In this document: piece by piece, positions 47,132 through 55,054 of the stretch
Numbering within the stretch: the first letter of the stretch is position 1
How the letters are laid out: each line of letters opens with the position of its first letter
Source: Nitrobacter sp051535215
Lineage (GTDB): Bacteria > Pseudomonadota > Alphaproteobacteria > Rhizobiales > Xanthobacteraceae
Direction: 5' to 3'
Length of the DNA: 64,000 nt
NCBI RefSeq assembly: GCF_051535215.1
Contig: NZ_JBPPLY010000007.1
Coordinates: 1 to 64,000 of the forward strand
The notes under the pieces: generated by a model
The model's input: the letters and a program-made list of their open reading frames with translations, nothing else
The model's database searches: none
Told to the model about the DNA's origin: nothing
Made by a program: the position numbers and the translations under genes

Positions 47132-49355
47132 GGGTCGGGCTCCGGAGTTTCGGCTTGTCGCTACGGACCGCGGGCACGAGATGGGTGTTCTGCTGATACC
47201 AGAGCGAACTGTAGATATCGTTCCGCTCCAGCAACTCCGTGTGGCGCCCGATATCGTCGACCACTCCCCGGTCGAGCACGAGGATAGCGTCCGCCGCCGT
47301 CAGCGACGACAACCGGTGAGAAATAATGATCAGCGTCCGGCCATTCGCTATTCGCGTAATGTTGCCGTTCACGATGGCCTCGCTGTCGGCGTCGAGCGCG
47401 CTCGTGGCCTCGTCAAGAATGAGAATCGGCGGATCGACGATCAGCGCTCGCGCGATTGCGAGACGCTGCCGCTGTCCTCCGGAGAGATTGGGCGATCCTT
47501 CATAGACACGGGTTTCATAACCGCGCGGCAGCTTGTCGATGAACTCCTCCGCGCCCGCCATTCGCGCCGCCTTGACGACATCATCGAAAGTGGCGTCCGG
47601 CACGGCCGCGCAGATGTTCTCGCGTATCGTCCCGCTAAAAAGAAAATTTTCCTGCAAAACGATGCCGACGTTCCTGCGCAGATGATCGACATCGTATTCG
47701 CGAACGTCGATCCCGTCGATCTTGATCAGTCCGTCGTAATCGGAATGCAATCGCTGCAGGAGTCGCGTGATCGTGGTCTTTCCGGAACCGCTCTTGCCCA
47801 TCACGCCGAGCGTCGTTCCCCGGGTTACCTCAAAGGAAACGCCATTCAGCGTCGGCGAGACTGCGCCCTTATATCTGAAGGTGACGTTTGAAAATTCCAC
47901 CCTGCCCTCGATCGGCGAGCGGACGCCATGCCCGGAACGCCCCTCCTCGGCCGGCTGGTTCACGAGGTTGCTGACGGTCGCGACCGCGCTCCGCGCTTCA
48001 TCATATTGATTGATCAACTGGGCCATCTGCATCAACGGGGCCGACACCCGCTGCGACAGCATCAGGAATGCAAACAACGCCCCGATAAAAACGGGATCGC
48101 TGTTGGTCAGCGCGAGATACACGCCGACCGCATAAGAACCGCTCACCGCAAGCCGCTCCAGCGGACGCACCACCGCCTGGATCGCATTTCCCGTCATTCC
48201 CTCCGCGAACCGCGCCTTGGCGACCCGTGCAACCAGCACGTCCCACAAATGGCGCTGCCGCGAATCGAGTGCGAGCGATTTCACCGTCCGGATGCCGTTG
48301 AGCGTTTGGACCAGAAACGCGCCCTGTTCGCCTTCCGCGACCAGGACGGCATGCGACGCCTTGCGATAGGTCGGAAGCATCAGGATCAACCATCCGACGA
48401 TCATCCCCGACAACGCCAGGACAACCAGGGTCATGACCGGGCTGAAGAAGAACATGACGGGCAGGAAGAAAAACAGCGTCGTCGAATCCAGCAGCGTGCC
48501 GAACAACTGGCCCATCAAAAACGAGCGAATACGGAACACTTCCCGGATGTCGCGCGCGACGAGGCCGACCGCGGTCTGCTCGAAATAGTCGATGGGAAGA
48601 TTGAGCACTTTTTCGAAAACGTAGGTGGACAGCTTGACATCGAGCCTGGTCGTCAGGTGATGAACAAGGATTTGCCTGAGGAACGCGAACATCGCTTCGA
48701 AAGCGATGAGGACCAGCATCGCGAGGCAAAGCACATAGAAGGTATTGTACGCGTGATAGAAGATCACCTTGTCCGACAGCAGGCGCCAGAACATGATGGG
48801 CGCGAGGCCGAGAAATCCGAGAACCAGCGCGGCGATCGCCACGTCCCGGACGATGCGCCGCTCGCGAAATATCAATGCCGTAACCAGACCGAAACTGAAG
48901 GGCTGGGATTCGTCCGATATATCGTAGTTGCGCTTGGCTAGAATGACGTCCCCGGACCAGATATCCTCGAAACGCGGCCGATCGATCACGAGCAGCGCGT
49001 CTTCCGCCGCATTCGGGTCTCTCAGCGCAATGCGGGTATTGTTGGCGTCGCCATCGACGCGCAACAACACCATGTAGCTTCCGTTGCGCAGACCAACGAT
49101 GGCCGGAAGCGCCTTTTTCAGATGAGAAAGTCCGTCCCAATCGAGTTGAACGTGCTTCGATCGCATGCCTGCCTTTTCGGCGCAGCGGACAAGCCGGCCG
49201 GGAAGCACCTCCTCGCCGCTGAGAAGGTTGTCCTTGATAAGCTGAGTCGAGGTGAGATGCAGGCCGTGCTGTCGTGCGACGATGACCAGACATTCGAGTC
49301 CGGACGGAAGCAACGGATCGATATCGGCATTCTCGGCGACGGATTGCGCGATCAT
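47121..49355 (-). CDS. Type I secretion ABC transporter with degenerate C39 domain
   Basis: This 744-residue protein has three parts. Residues 1-135 are a C39-like domain, but the catalytic Cys is replaced (PSGLECLVIVARQHG; Ser where peptidases have Cys) and the histidine strand reads YMVLL instead of HFVVL, so it is the CLD type, binding rather than cutting the substrate. Residues 165-460 hold six membrane helices. The ATPase has Walker A MGKSGSGKTTITR near 520, NLSGGQRQRLAIARAL near 625 and ILILDEATSALD. Substrate is probably the nearby RTX protein. Confidence 0.93.
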   Translation of the reverse strand: MIAQSVAENADIDPLLPSGLECLVIVARQHGLHLTSTQLIKDNLLSGEEVLPGRLVRCAEKAGMRSKHVQLDWDGLSHLKKALPAIVGLRNGSYMVLLRVDGDANNTRIALRDPNAAEDALLVIDRPRFEDIWSGDVILAKRNYDISDESQPFSFGLVTALIFRERRIVRDVAIAALVLGFLGLAPIMFWRLLSDKVIFYHAYNTFYVLCLAMLVLIAFEAMFAFLRQILVHHLTTRLDVKLSTYVFEKVLNLPIDYFEQTAVGLVARDIREVFRIRSFLMGQLFGTLLDSTTLFFFLPVMFFFSPVMTLVVLALSGMIVGWLILMLPTYRKASHAVLVAEGEQGAFLVQTLNGIRTVKSLALDSRQRHLWDVLVARVAKARFAEGMTGNAIQAVVRPLERLAVSGSYAVGVYLALTNSDPVFIGALFAFLMLSQRVSAPLMQMAQLINQYDEARSAVATVSNLVNQPAEEGRSGHGVRSPIEGRVEFSNVTFRYKGAVSPTLNGVSFEVTRGTTLGVMGKSGSGKTTITRLLQRLHSDYDGLIKIDGIDVREYDVDHLRRNVGIVLQENFLFSGTIRENICAAVPDATFDDVVKAARMAGAEEFIDKLPRGYETRVYEGSPNLSGGQRQRLAIARALIVDPPILILDEATSALDADSEAIVNGNITRIANGRTLIIISHRLSSLTAADAILVLDRGVVDDIGRHTELLERNDIYSSLWYQQNTHLVPAVRSDKPKLRSPTLVP

Positions 49356-49391
49356 GAAAGTCCGGTCTGTCTGTTATTGCTCATCAGAGCG

Positions 49392-49413
49392 TATCATTCC
49401 GGATTGAATGATA
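49392..49413. promoter_or_regulatory. Operator-like inverted repeat before the secretion operon
   Basis: TATCATTC-CGGATT-GAATGATA is a perfect 8-bp inverted repeat with a six-base spacer, 37-58 bases upstream of the ABC transporter ATG, in AT-rich DNA. It has the size and position of a repressor or activator site. The binding protein is unknown. Confidence 0.45.
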
Positions 49414-49527
49414 ACACGCCCATATCGATAACATTAGATACAATAAAAGTGACGGAAACACGAACATTTGGCGGCCGGCGCCGCCGCGATAAATCCGCAA
49501 TCCTCGACGGCCGGGGGCGTAACGGAA

Positions 49528-50154
49528 CTAGGCTGTCACTTCTTCCTGAAAGTTGAAGCCGCTTCCTAACAATGTCCTCTTGATGGCTGCGTCATCCGCC
49601 TCGGGCATCAGCGCCAGGGCACAGACCTCAAAATTTTCCGTCGCCACCGAGATGGTGGGAAAGCCCGCCATCAACAGCAGATTGCCGAGGCGCTCGGCCG
49701 TAAATCCGGTGCGATGGGCCATATGCATGTGGCCTTCCTCGATCGCACGGGAATGGCCGTAAAGCATGTCGAGGGGCCTGATGGGACCGGCCGGAGATTG
49801 ATAGGCGACGGCCGCAATACCTTGCTCGACGATGAAATGAGCTACGGCCTCGAGATCCGGCGTCATCAGCAGGGCAAACCCGTCCTCCTTCAGAATCCGA
49901 TGGAACTGGCGCAGCGTGGGAAAAACATCGTGGGCATAGAGGTGTTCCAGGACGTGCGATGACCAAATCACGTCGAACGACTGCGGTTCGAAGGATTTCT
50001 CGAGTTCGAGGACCGAACCAACGACATCCGGTTGGACGCCGGGATCGATGTCAAACCGGACCTCTTTCAACTCTTGCTCATGGATCATGTGAGCAATTCG
50101 CCGCGCCGGTCCAGGTCCGGAGCCCGCATTGAGCAAGTGCTTGATACCGGACAA
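49528..50154 (-). CDS. SAM-dependent methyltransferase
   Basis: This 208-residue protein has HLLNAGSGPGPARRI as motif I, an acidic VRFDIDP, and the SFDVIWSSHVLEHLYAHD segment of the Methyltransf_11/23 type. Its C-terminal half lacks other domains. It stands between the RTX gene, which has its own terminator, and the secretion operon. Modification of a glycan is one possibility given the neighbours. Confidence 0.82.
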   Translation of the reverse strand: MSGIKHLLNAGSGPGPARRIAHMIHEQELKEVRFDIDPGVQPDVVGSVLELEKSFEPQSFDVIWSSHVLEHLYAHDVFPTLRQFHRILKEDGFALLMTPDLEAVAHFIVEQGIAAVAYQSPAGPIRPLDMLYGHSRAIEEGHMHMAHRTGFTAERLGNLLLMAGFPTISVATENFEVCALALMPEADDAAIKRTLLGSGFNFQEEVTA

Positions 50155-50319
50155 GATCGGCTCCTAACATCCCGATTGGAGCTATCGGAAAGCGGGTTGA
50201 ACGAGACGGCTCCGGGGCCGACTACAATCACCCTATCGATGTGGCCTCACAAAGGCATGATTGCCTATCGAAGCTTTTCCATATCACTAACATCGAGTCT
50301 ACAGAACCTCTCAAAAGCA

Positions 50320-50347
50320 AAAGCCCCGCCGGGAGAAGCGGGGCTTT
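50320..50347 (-). terminator. Rho-independent terminator of the RTX gene
   Basis: AAAGCCCCGC pairs with GCGGGGCTTT around an eight-base loop; on the minus strand a TTTTGCTTTT run follows. It lies 28 bases after the RTX stop, so that gene is a single-gene transcript. Confidence 0.85.
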
Positions 50348-50375
50348 CGCAAATGTTGCGTCTTTAGCGGCCGAA

Positions 50376-51431
50376 TTACGAAAGCTTCGGCAGGGTGACG
50401 ATCTGGTCGCTGAAGTGAAGTTCCTCAACTCCGCTGACCGCAATCGTCTGGTGATCGCTGAAGTGGAGCGTGTAAGTGTTGGTGCTCGAATCGGGATCAA
50501 TCTTGGTTAGGTCAAAGATCGAGCGATCGGCAAAGTCGACGGTGTCTTTGCCGCCACCCCCGAAGATCGTATCGTTGCCGTGGTGCGTCTGGATATGGAA
50601 GGTGTCATTGCCGGCACCGCCCTCCAGCGTGGAGTTAGCGCCATGAGCGCCGCCATCACGCAGCCAGATCTGGTCGTTGCCGGCACCGCCCTGCATGACG
50701 TCGCCCTGCACGCCGACCAGCGTGTCGTTTCCAGCGCCGCCGAGAAGCGTGCTGTGCCCGCCCGTGTTGCCGCCGCCGCCGTGGAGGTTATTGTCCGCAC
50801 TGGCAAGATGCGTATGACCGCCCGTACCGCCGTGAGGGTGACCATGACCGCCGTGGTGCGAGTGACCACCCGCGTTGGCATCGTGCGAATGACCGCCGCC
50901 TCCGCCTGAGGCCAGCGCGCCCGACACAAGATAGTCATTGCCCCCGCCGCCATCCAGCGTGTCGTTACCGGTGCCGCCGAAAATGCTGTCATTACCGGCA
51001 CCACCGAACAGCGAACTGTCACCGTGACCTCCGCGGATCACGTCGTTGCCGCTGCCGCCATAGACAGTATCGTTGCCGCTGTCGTGCAGGTTGATGGTGT
51101 CGGACCCTCTGCCGGCCGCGACGAATATGTCGTTGTCACCGCCGGTCACATTCAGCCGGGCGCTGTGATCGTCCAGAATGATCGCCTTCAGGTTGGGATT
51201 AGTCTGGACATTCGTCGACTGCGACACGTCCAAAATCTGAACGATCGGCGGAACCGGTCCGCCGTGAAATGGTCCGGACTCCAACCATCCCCTTGTGCCA
51301 TCCTCATTCTCATGGAAGACGCCGCTTTGTTCGAGCGAGTCGATCAGCGCTGATCTTACGCCCGCTTCGATATTTCCGTTATGCTGGACGAAATGATCCA
51401 GCTCGGTCTTCGTCAGGTAGGAAATGGCCAT
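50376..51431 (-). CDS. RTX calcium-binding protein with histidine-rich insert
   Basis: From the ATG at 51431 (351 residues) there is no N-terminal signal, as expected of a type I secretion substrate. RTX nonapeptides (GGxGND) occupy residues 125-170 and 231-295, for instance GGAGNDSIFGGTGNDTLDGG. Between them, residues 171-228 form a Gly/His-rich insert with 12 histidines in 46 residues (HSHDANAGGHSHHGGHGHPH and on). The C-terminus FSDQIVTLPKLS fits an uncleaved secretion signal. The insert could bind Zn, Ni or Cu. It has its own terminator. Confidence 0.9.
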   Translation of the reverse strand: MAISYLTKTELDHFVQHNGNIEAGVRSALIDSLEQSGVFHENEDGTRGWLESGPFHGGPVPPIVQILDVSQSTNVQTNPNLKAIILDDHSARLNVTGGDNDIFVAAGRGSDTINLHDSGNDTVYGGSGNDVIRGGHGDSSLFGGAGNDSIFGGTGNDTLDGGGGNDYLVSGALASGGGGGHSHDANAGGHSHHGGHGHPHGGTGGHTHLASADNNLHGGGGNTGGHSTLLGGAGNDTLVGVQGDVMQGGAGNDQIWLRDGGAHGANSTLEGGAGNDTFHIQTHHGNDTIFGGGGKDTVDFADRSIFDLTKIDPDSSTNTYTLHFSDHQTIAVSGVEELHFSDQIVTLPKLS

Positions 51432-51912
51432 GGTACCCTCTGACTGGAATCCCAAGATCTGTAGCGAAGCAGATACCCCGGTCGACGCCAATCGACGCTA
51501 ATATGCTGCGGCTCGAAGGTGCTCTATGCTTGAACCAGGAATTGATCCGCGCCGAATGCATCATCACGTTATATGTTATGATGCACCGCGATATTTGTTA
51601 TGTTAGTTGTGTGATGCCGCCTGAGTCAAGGGGTCAAATTCACGGGCTGTTAACATACATTTTACTCTTATCGTCCGCTACAGCCGGTCCTGACCGCCTC
51701 CGAGGCCACTTAACAAGGGATTTCAGGGCGTTTGGGCCGGTTCCTCGTCGTTTCGGAACTGTCATTCGCAATTCGCCGTCGAAGCATGCGTTAGAATATC
51801 GATCCGGGAGCAGATTCCACGCCGTTCTCGATTGTGATTGTCAGTTAAGGAATGGTAATGCCGTCGGGCTTTATTGCCCGGAAATGTGAGATTTCGTTAC
51901 TGTGGCGCCCAT
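51432..51912. other. Divergent promoter region between RTX and ParA genes
   Basis: 481 bases, AT-rich from 51555 to 51680, with the palindrome at 51557-51585. Several short frames cross it without credible starts. It must hold the promoters of both flanking genes. Confidence 0.5.
51557..51585. promoter_or_regulatory. 29-bp imperfect palindrome upstream of the RTX gene
   Basis: TGCATCAT at 51557-51564 and ATGATGCA at 51578-51585 are perfect 8-bp arms with a 13-base spacer that is itself partly symmetric. It lies 126-154 bases before the RTX start. A transcription factor site is likely but unproven. Confidence 0.4.
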
Positions 51913-52572
51913 ATGAGCTTTTCCGGATCGATGCGGAGGATTATCACCGTTACCCAGCGCAAAGGCGGTGTCGGCAAAACCACGATTGCGGTCTGCGCCG
52001 CTGCAGCCCTCGCACGCCGCGGCCATCAGGTCGCGCTAGTCGACAGCGATCCTCAACGCTCTGCTTCACAATGGGCGGAGCCGGGCAATCTTGAATTCCC
52101 CGTTTATGAAATGGCTTTGGAGCAAACGTCGGTGTCCGCCTGGGCCCAGGAGGTGCGCAGCATTCAAGCCGGCGTGGTGGTCATCGATACGGCTCCAAAT
52201 GCGCGCGAGATGGGCGCCTCGATCGCGCTGGCCAATCTGATCCTGGTGCCCTGCACGCCGTCCGGTCTTGATCTCGACGCGACGCTGCAGACCCTTGCGA
52301 TCATCGACGCAGCGCGGAAACACCGGCGAGATCGAATCAAGGTGATCCTCGTGCCCAACAGACTAGACCGCCGCACGCTCGAAGGGCGGCAACTGATCGA
52401 CGAATTGAGCGGGTTCGGCGAAATCGTCGCGCCGTCGATCGCCGCCCGCGCCGCCTTCGTCCGCTGCTTCACCAACGGTCAGTCGGTTACAAGCTTCATG
52501 CCGGGGGATGCGGCCGACCAGGAAATCCAGCAGCTCGCGGATACGATCGAACGGGCTGAGCGGGAGGAATAG
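51913..52572 (+). CDS. Orphan ParA/MinD-type ATPase
   Basis: The ATG at 51913 gives 219 residues; another at 51931 is possible. The deviant Walker A VTQRKGGVGKTTIAV, the switch segment VALVDSDPQRSASQW and VVIDTAPNAREMG identify the ParA superfamily. There is no N-terminal HTH, and no parB or parS-like array is near. Small orphan ParA proteins often position large complexes such as secretion machines or cellulose synthase, which fits its place beside a type I secretion locus. Confidence 0.85.
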   Translation: MSFSGSMRRIITVTQRKGGVGKTTIAVCAAAALARRGHQVALVDSDPQRSASQWAEPGNLEFPVYEMALEQTSVSAWAQEVRSIQAGVVVIDTAPNAREMGASIALANLILVPCTPSGLDLDATLQTLAIIDAARKHRRDRIKVILVPNRLDRRTLEGRQLIDELSGFGEIVAPSIAARAAFVRCFTNGQSVTSFMPGDAADQEIQQLADTIERAEREE

Positions 52573-52602
52573 AGCAAACCCGATCGCTTCAGCTCGATGA
52601 GG

Positions 52603-53004
52603 TTATCTGGACTCAGCAGGACCAAGCAAAGTGGGGATCACGTTTTGCGTGCCTGATGGACGGGATGAGGCTGTTACCGCGGCTTCCTCCAGCCTCATTT
52701 TCTCGAGCAAGAGATCCGTCACTATCTTTCGGAGCCGCTGATTCTCGAGCTTGAGCTCTTCCAGAACATAGCGCATCTGGTCCATCGCCGGCGAGCCGGC
52801 GAGCGCCTTGCGGTCCTGATCATTGGCGTGATTCCGGGGGACGTCTGATTCCGGCCTGGGCAAGGGAAGCTTCCGCCACCGATGCAGCGTCATCACGCTC
52901 ACCCCGAGCGCCTTGCAAACGTCCACCTGGGAATTGCCAGCGCGAGCCAGTTCGTCCGCCCGGGCCAGCTTCAAAAGAATTTCCTCGTGCGAATGCTTCT
53001 TCAT
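52603..53004 (-). CDS. IS3 OrfA-like helix-turn-helix protein
   Basis: The product from the ATG at 53004 (133 residues; another ATG at 53031) has an HTH segment KLARADELARAGNSQVDVCKALGVSVMTLHRWRK, as in IS3-family OrfA and MerR-unrelated relatives, then a linker and a leucine-patterned coiled coil (RYVLEELKLENQRLRKIVTDLLLEKMRLEE, seen in parts). No OrfB or inverted repeats accompany it, so it may be a domesticated transposase regulator. Confidence 0.7.
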   Translation of the reverse strand: MKKHSHEEILLKLARADELARAGNSQVDVCKALGVSVMTLHRWRKLPLPRPESDVPRNHANDQDRKALAGSPAMDQMRYVLEELKLENQRLRKIVTDLLLEKMRLEEAAVTASSRPSGTQNVIPTLLGPAESR

Positions 53005-53061
53005 CTTACCGTCCAAATGCGCTCGGTTCATCGTCCATTAACGACTCGCCTAAGCCGACGC

Positions 53062-53093
53062 CAGAACCAATGTAAATCAGAACCAATGTAAAT
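53062..53093. repeat. Tandem 16-bp duplication
   Basis: CAGAACCAATGTAAAT occurs twice in direct succession, just upstream of the HTH gene. It could be a target-site-like footprint of an old insertion or a pair of binding sites. Confidence 0.6.
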
Positions 53094-53689
53094 ATTGTTG
53101 GAAATAACGCCACAACAGAAATTTATTGGTAATTCAGCATTGCCCCAATGTCGATCATCATCCGGTATCCGCGCAAGTTAGCCATTGGTGTTAGTTGCAA
53201 TGCAACGTAATTTGCAGGCAACCACTGGCCAACCTCGACGCGGTCCGATCGACAGACGTCTTTAACATCGGCCGCTTTATCATCTCCGCCATTATTATAA
53301 GACGAACACATAAAATACTGCTTTTTAACAAAATATCAAATCCAAGCCAGTTGTGGGTCGCTAATCCGGTGCGGATCCGATTTTTCAACGTCGCACGGAG
53401 GATCTGTACGCTTTCAAATCCGCAAAATGCGTTTGCGGGCCCCGCTGCCACTCAGACAGCGGACTGTTACGCCCGTTTCTACCGAGCCGGTTTGTCCGAT
53501 CCGAGCGGCGACGAACCGATTCGCGATCTTTTGTTCGTCATGCGACCATAGGTGAACCGCGGTCAGACCGTAATTTTTACCTTTTTTTAACGTTAACTTG
53601 TCGCCATCAACCGCTCACCGTGTGCTCGTCGGTTCCTGACGCAATTGGCTCCCGCAGCAGCGCCAGGCTACGCAACACATGGCCCAGCC
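53094..53689. other. AT-rich region without supported genes
   Basis: About 600 bases that are poorer in GC than the surroundings. Frames such as 53195-53551 read as random sequence and lack ribosome sites. One 13-bp palindrome (GTTGCAATGCAAC near 53193) is visible. It separates the accessory block from the low-oxygen cluster. Confidence 0.45.
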
Positions 53690-53959
53690 TCAAACGCTAA
53701 AATTTGACATTGCGACAGCAGGCAATGCGCCACGGGCACAGGGACGAGACCGATGGTCGCATCCATGAGGTTCGACTGGCAGATACGCGACCTCAGCACA
53801 GTCGATGTTCAGTCGCTCATGGCGGATTTTCTGTTCTGCCAGAATCAGCGCCTGAGAGGGATCATCTGATTGAACATCGATCTGCCGCTGAAGACACTTG
53901 AAATTATGCCCGTCCGAATTCAGCAGGTTCTTGTAGAAAGAGACGCGATAGTCGTTCAT
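53690..53959 (-). CDS. Small conserved protein downstream of the FixK-type gene
   Basis: This 89-residue product starts MNDYRVSFYKNLLNSDGHNFKC with a GAGGAG site and continues QRQIDVQSDDPSQALILAEQKI. I recognise it as a small protein found near stress regulators in this family of bacteria but know no function. It begins 49 bases after the FixK-type stop on the same strand, so it is probably its operon partner. Confidence 0.65.
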   Translation of the reverse strand: MNDYRVSFYKNLLNSDGHNFKCLQRQIDVQSDDPSQALILAEQKIRHERLNIDCAEVAYLPVEPHGCDHRSRPCARGALPAVAMSNFSV

Positions 53960-54008
53960 CGGAAACTCCTCGTCTTTCTGAATGGTGGCCGGGTGAACCG
54001 CAGTGCCC

Positions 54009-54704
54009 TCAAGCCTCCATGGCGGACAACCGCCGCCGGTTACGCAACGCGATCTGGCGAGCGCTCGAGAACATCAGGACGCCATCATCACTGAGTTGCG
54101 AAAGCGCCCGTGAGACGGTTTCCAGCGTCAGACCGAGATAATCGCCAATATCGCGACGACACATCGGGAGTGCCATCATGCCGGCCTTGGCGAGCCGGCG
54201 GTCCATTTCCAGGAGGAAAGTGGCCACCCGCTCCATCGCAGTCTTACGGCCAAGAAGCAGCATATGATCTTCGGCGTGCCGGAGATCGCTTGCCGTCAAT
54301 GTCCAGAGATTGCGGGCAACCTGGACGTTCGATGCTGCGGCCTTCTCGAGGCTGCGGCGAGACACGAGGCGGACGGTGGTATCGACGATCGCCTCGGCAG
54401 TGAGGCGGTGCTCCGAACCGGGGTCGAGACCAAAAATGTCGCCCGGCAGGTGGAACGCGCCGATCTGCCTTCGCCCGTCGCTCAGGAGTTTATAGGTGCG
54501 CACTGCACCGCAGATAATCTGGTAAAGATATTCGGAAGGCTCGCCCTCACCGTAAATTTCCTCCTCTTTCTTGTAGGAAAATTCGCTCGCGACCACTCCT
54601 GAGCAACGAGCGATGGCACTGAATTGATCGGCTGGTTCAGTCGCCATGACATGCGAGATGTTGAGAGCCTTGGCAGTCGGGGGAGCGATCGTCTGGGTAT
54701 GCAT
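54009..54704 (-). CDS. FixK-type Crp/Fnr transcription factor
   Basis: This 231-residue protein has a cyclic-nucleotide-binding-like barrel (YGEGEPSEYLYQIICGAVRTYKLLSDGRRQIGAFHLPGDIFGL) and a C-terminal HTH PMCRRDIGDYLGLTLETVSRALSQL, with the E-x-x-S-R recognition residues that read TTGA half sites. The N-terminal cysteine cluster of Fnr is absent, so oxygen is sensed by FixLJ and not here. Cys182 lies at the DNA-binding face, as the redox-sensitive Cys of Bradyrhizobium FixK2 does. It faces the alcohol dehydrogenase gene divergently. Confidence 0.9.
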   Translation of the reverse strand: MHTQTIAPPTAKALNISHVMATEPADQFSAIARCSGVVASEFSYKKEEEIYGEGEPSEYLYQIICGAVRTYKLLSDGRRQIGAFHLPGDIFGLDPGSEHRLTAEAIVDTTVRLVSRRSLEKAAASNVQVARNLWTLTASDLRHAEDHMLLLGRKTAMERVATFLLEMDRRLAKAGMMALPMCRRDIGDYLGLTLETVSRALSQLSDDGVLMFSSARQIALRNRRRLSAMEA

Positions 54705-54979
54705 GTCATCATCTCCTCGGTGCGGATGGTTTGGTTTACCCGAGACGTAGACGCCGGAATATTTCGGTCGATATCCTAAGGGGAGCCTCCTAGGGGCTTC
54801 TACGGAGGTGCCGGAGATGTTCCATCACATCAGGCGGACGTCGCCCCGATATTTCGGCACTCCGTCGGCGTATGTCGCAATCCTTCCCAAGGTCTTCCTG
54901 CCCACTCCGGATCGTGCGTGTCGAGCGTGAAACTCGCGCGCGTGTCGATCGCCGAAACCTGCCGAACTAAGATCGACCT
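54705..54979. other. Intergenic region with possible 37-codon frame
   Basis: Upstream of the FixK-type gene. A short frame at 54817-54930 (MFHHIRRTSPRYFGTPSAY and on) has a good GGAGG site eight bases before its ATG and no overlap with a known gene, but no recognisable family. Otherwise I see only promoter DNA. Confidence 0.3.
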
Positions 54980-54993
54980 TGATCAAAATCAAC
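54980..54993 (+). promoter_or_regulatory. FixK/Fnr box before the alcohol dehydrogenase gene
   Basis: TTGATCAAAATCAA is a perfect TTGA-N6-TCAA site, centred 68.5 bases before the ATG at 55055. Confidence 0.88.
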
Positions 54994-55054
54994 GTGCGGC
55001 GCGACGGACCGGCTCTTATCGAACGACAGGCAATTATCGGATCGGATCATTCCA

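Noticed and set aside
50376..50906. RTX protein as a C39-processed bacteriocin
   Set aside because: No Gly-Gly leader at the N-terminus and the transporter's C39 domain has lost its catalytic residues.
53195..53551. 118-codon frame in the AT-rich gap
   Set aside because: No ribosome site, no motif, random-looking composition.
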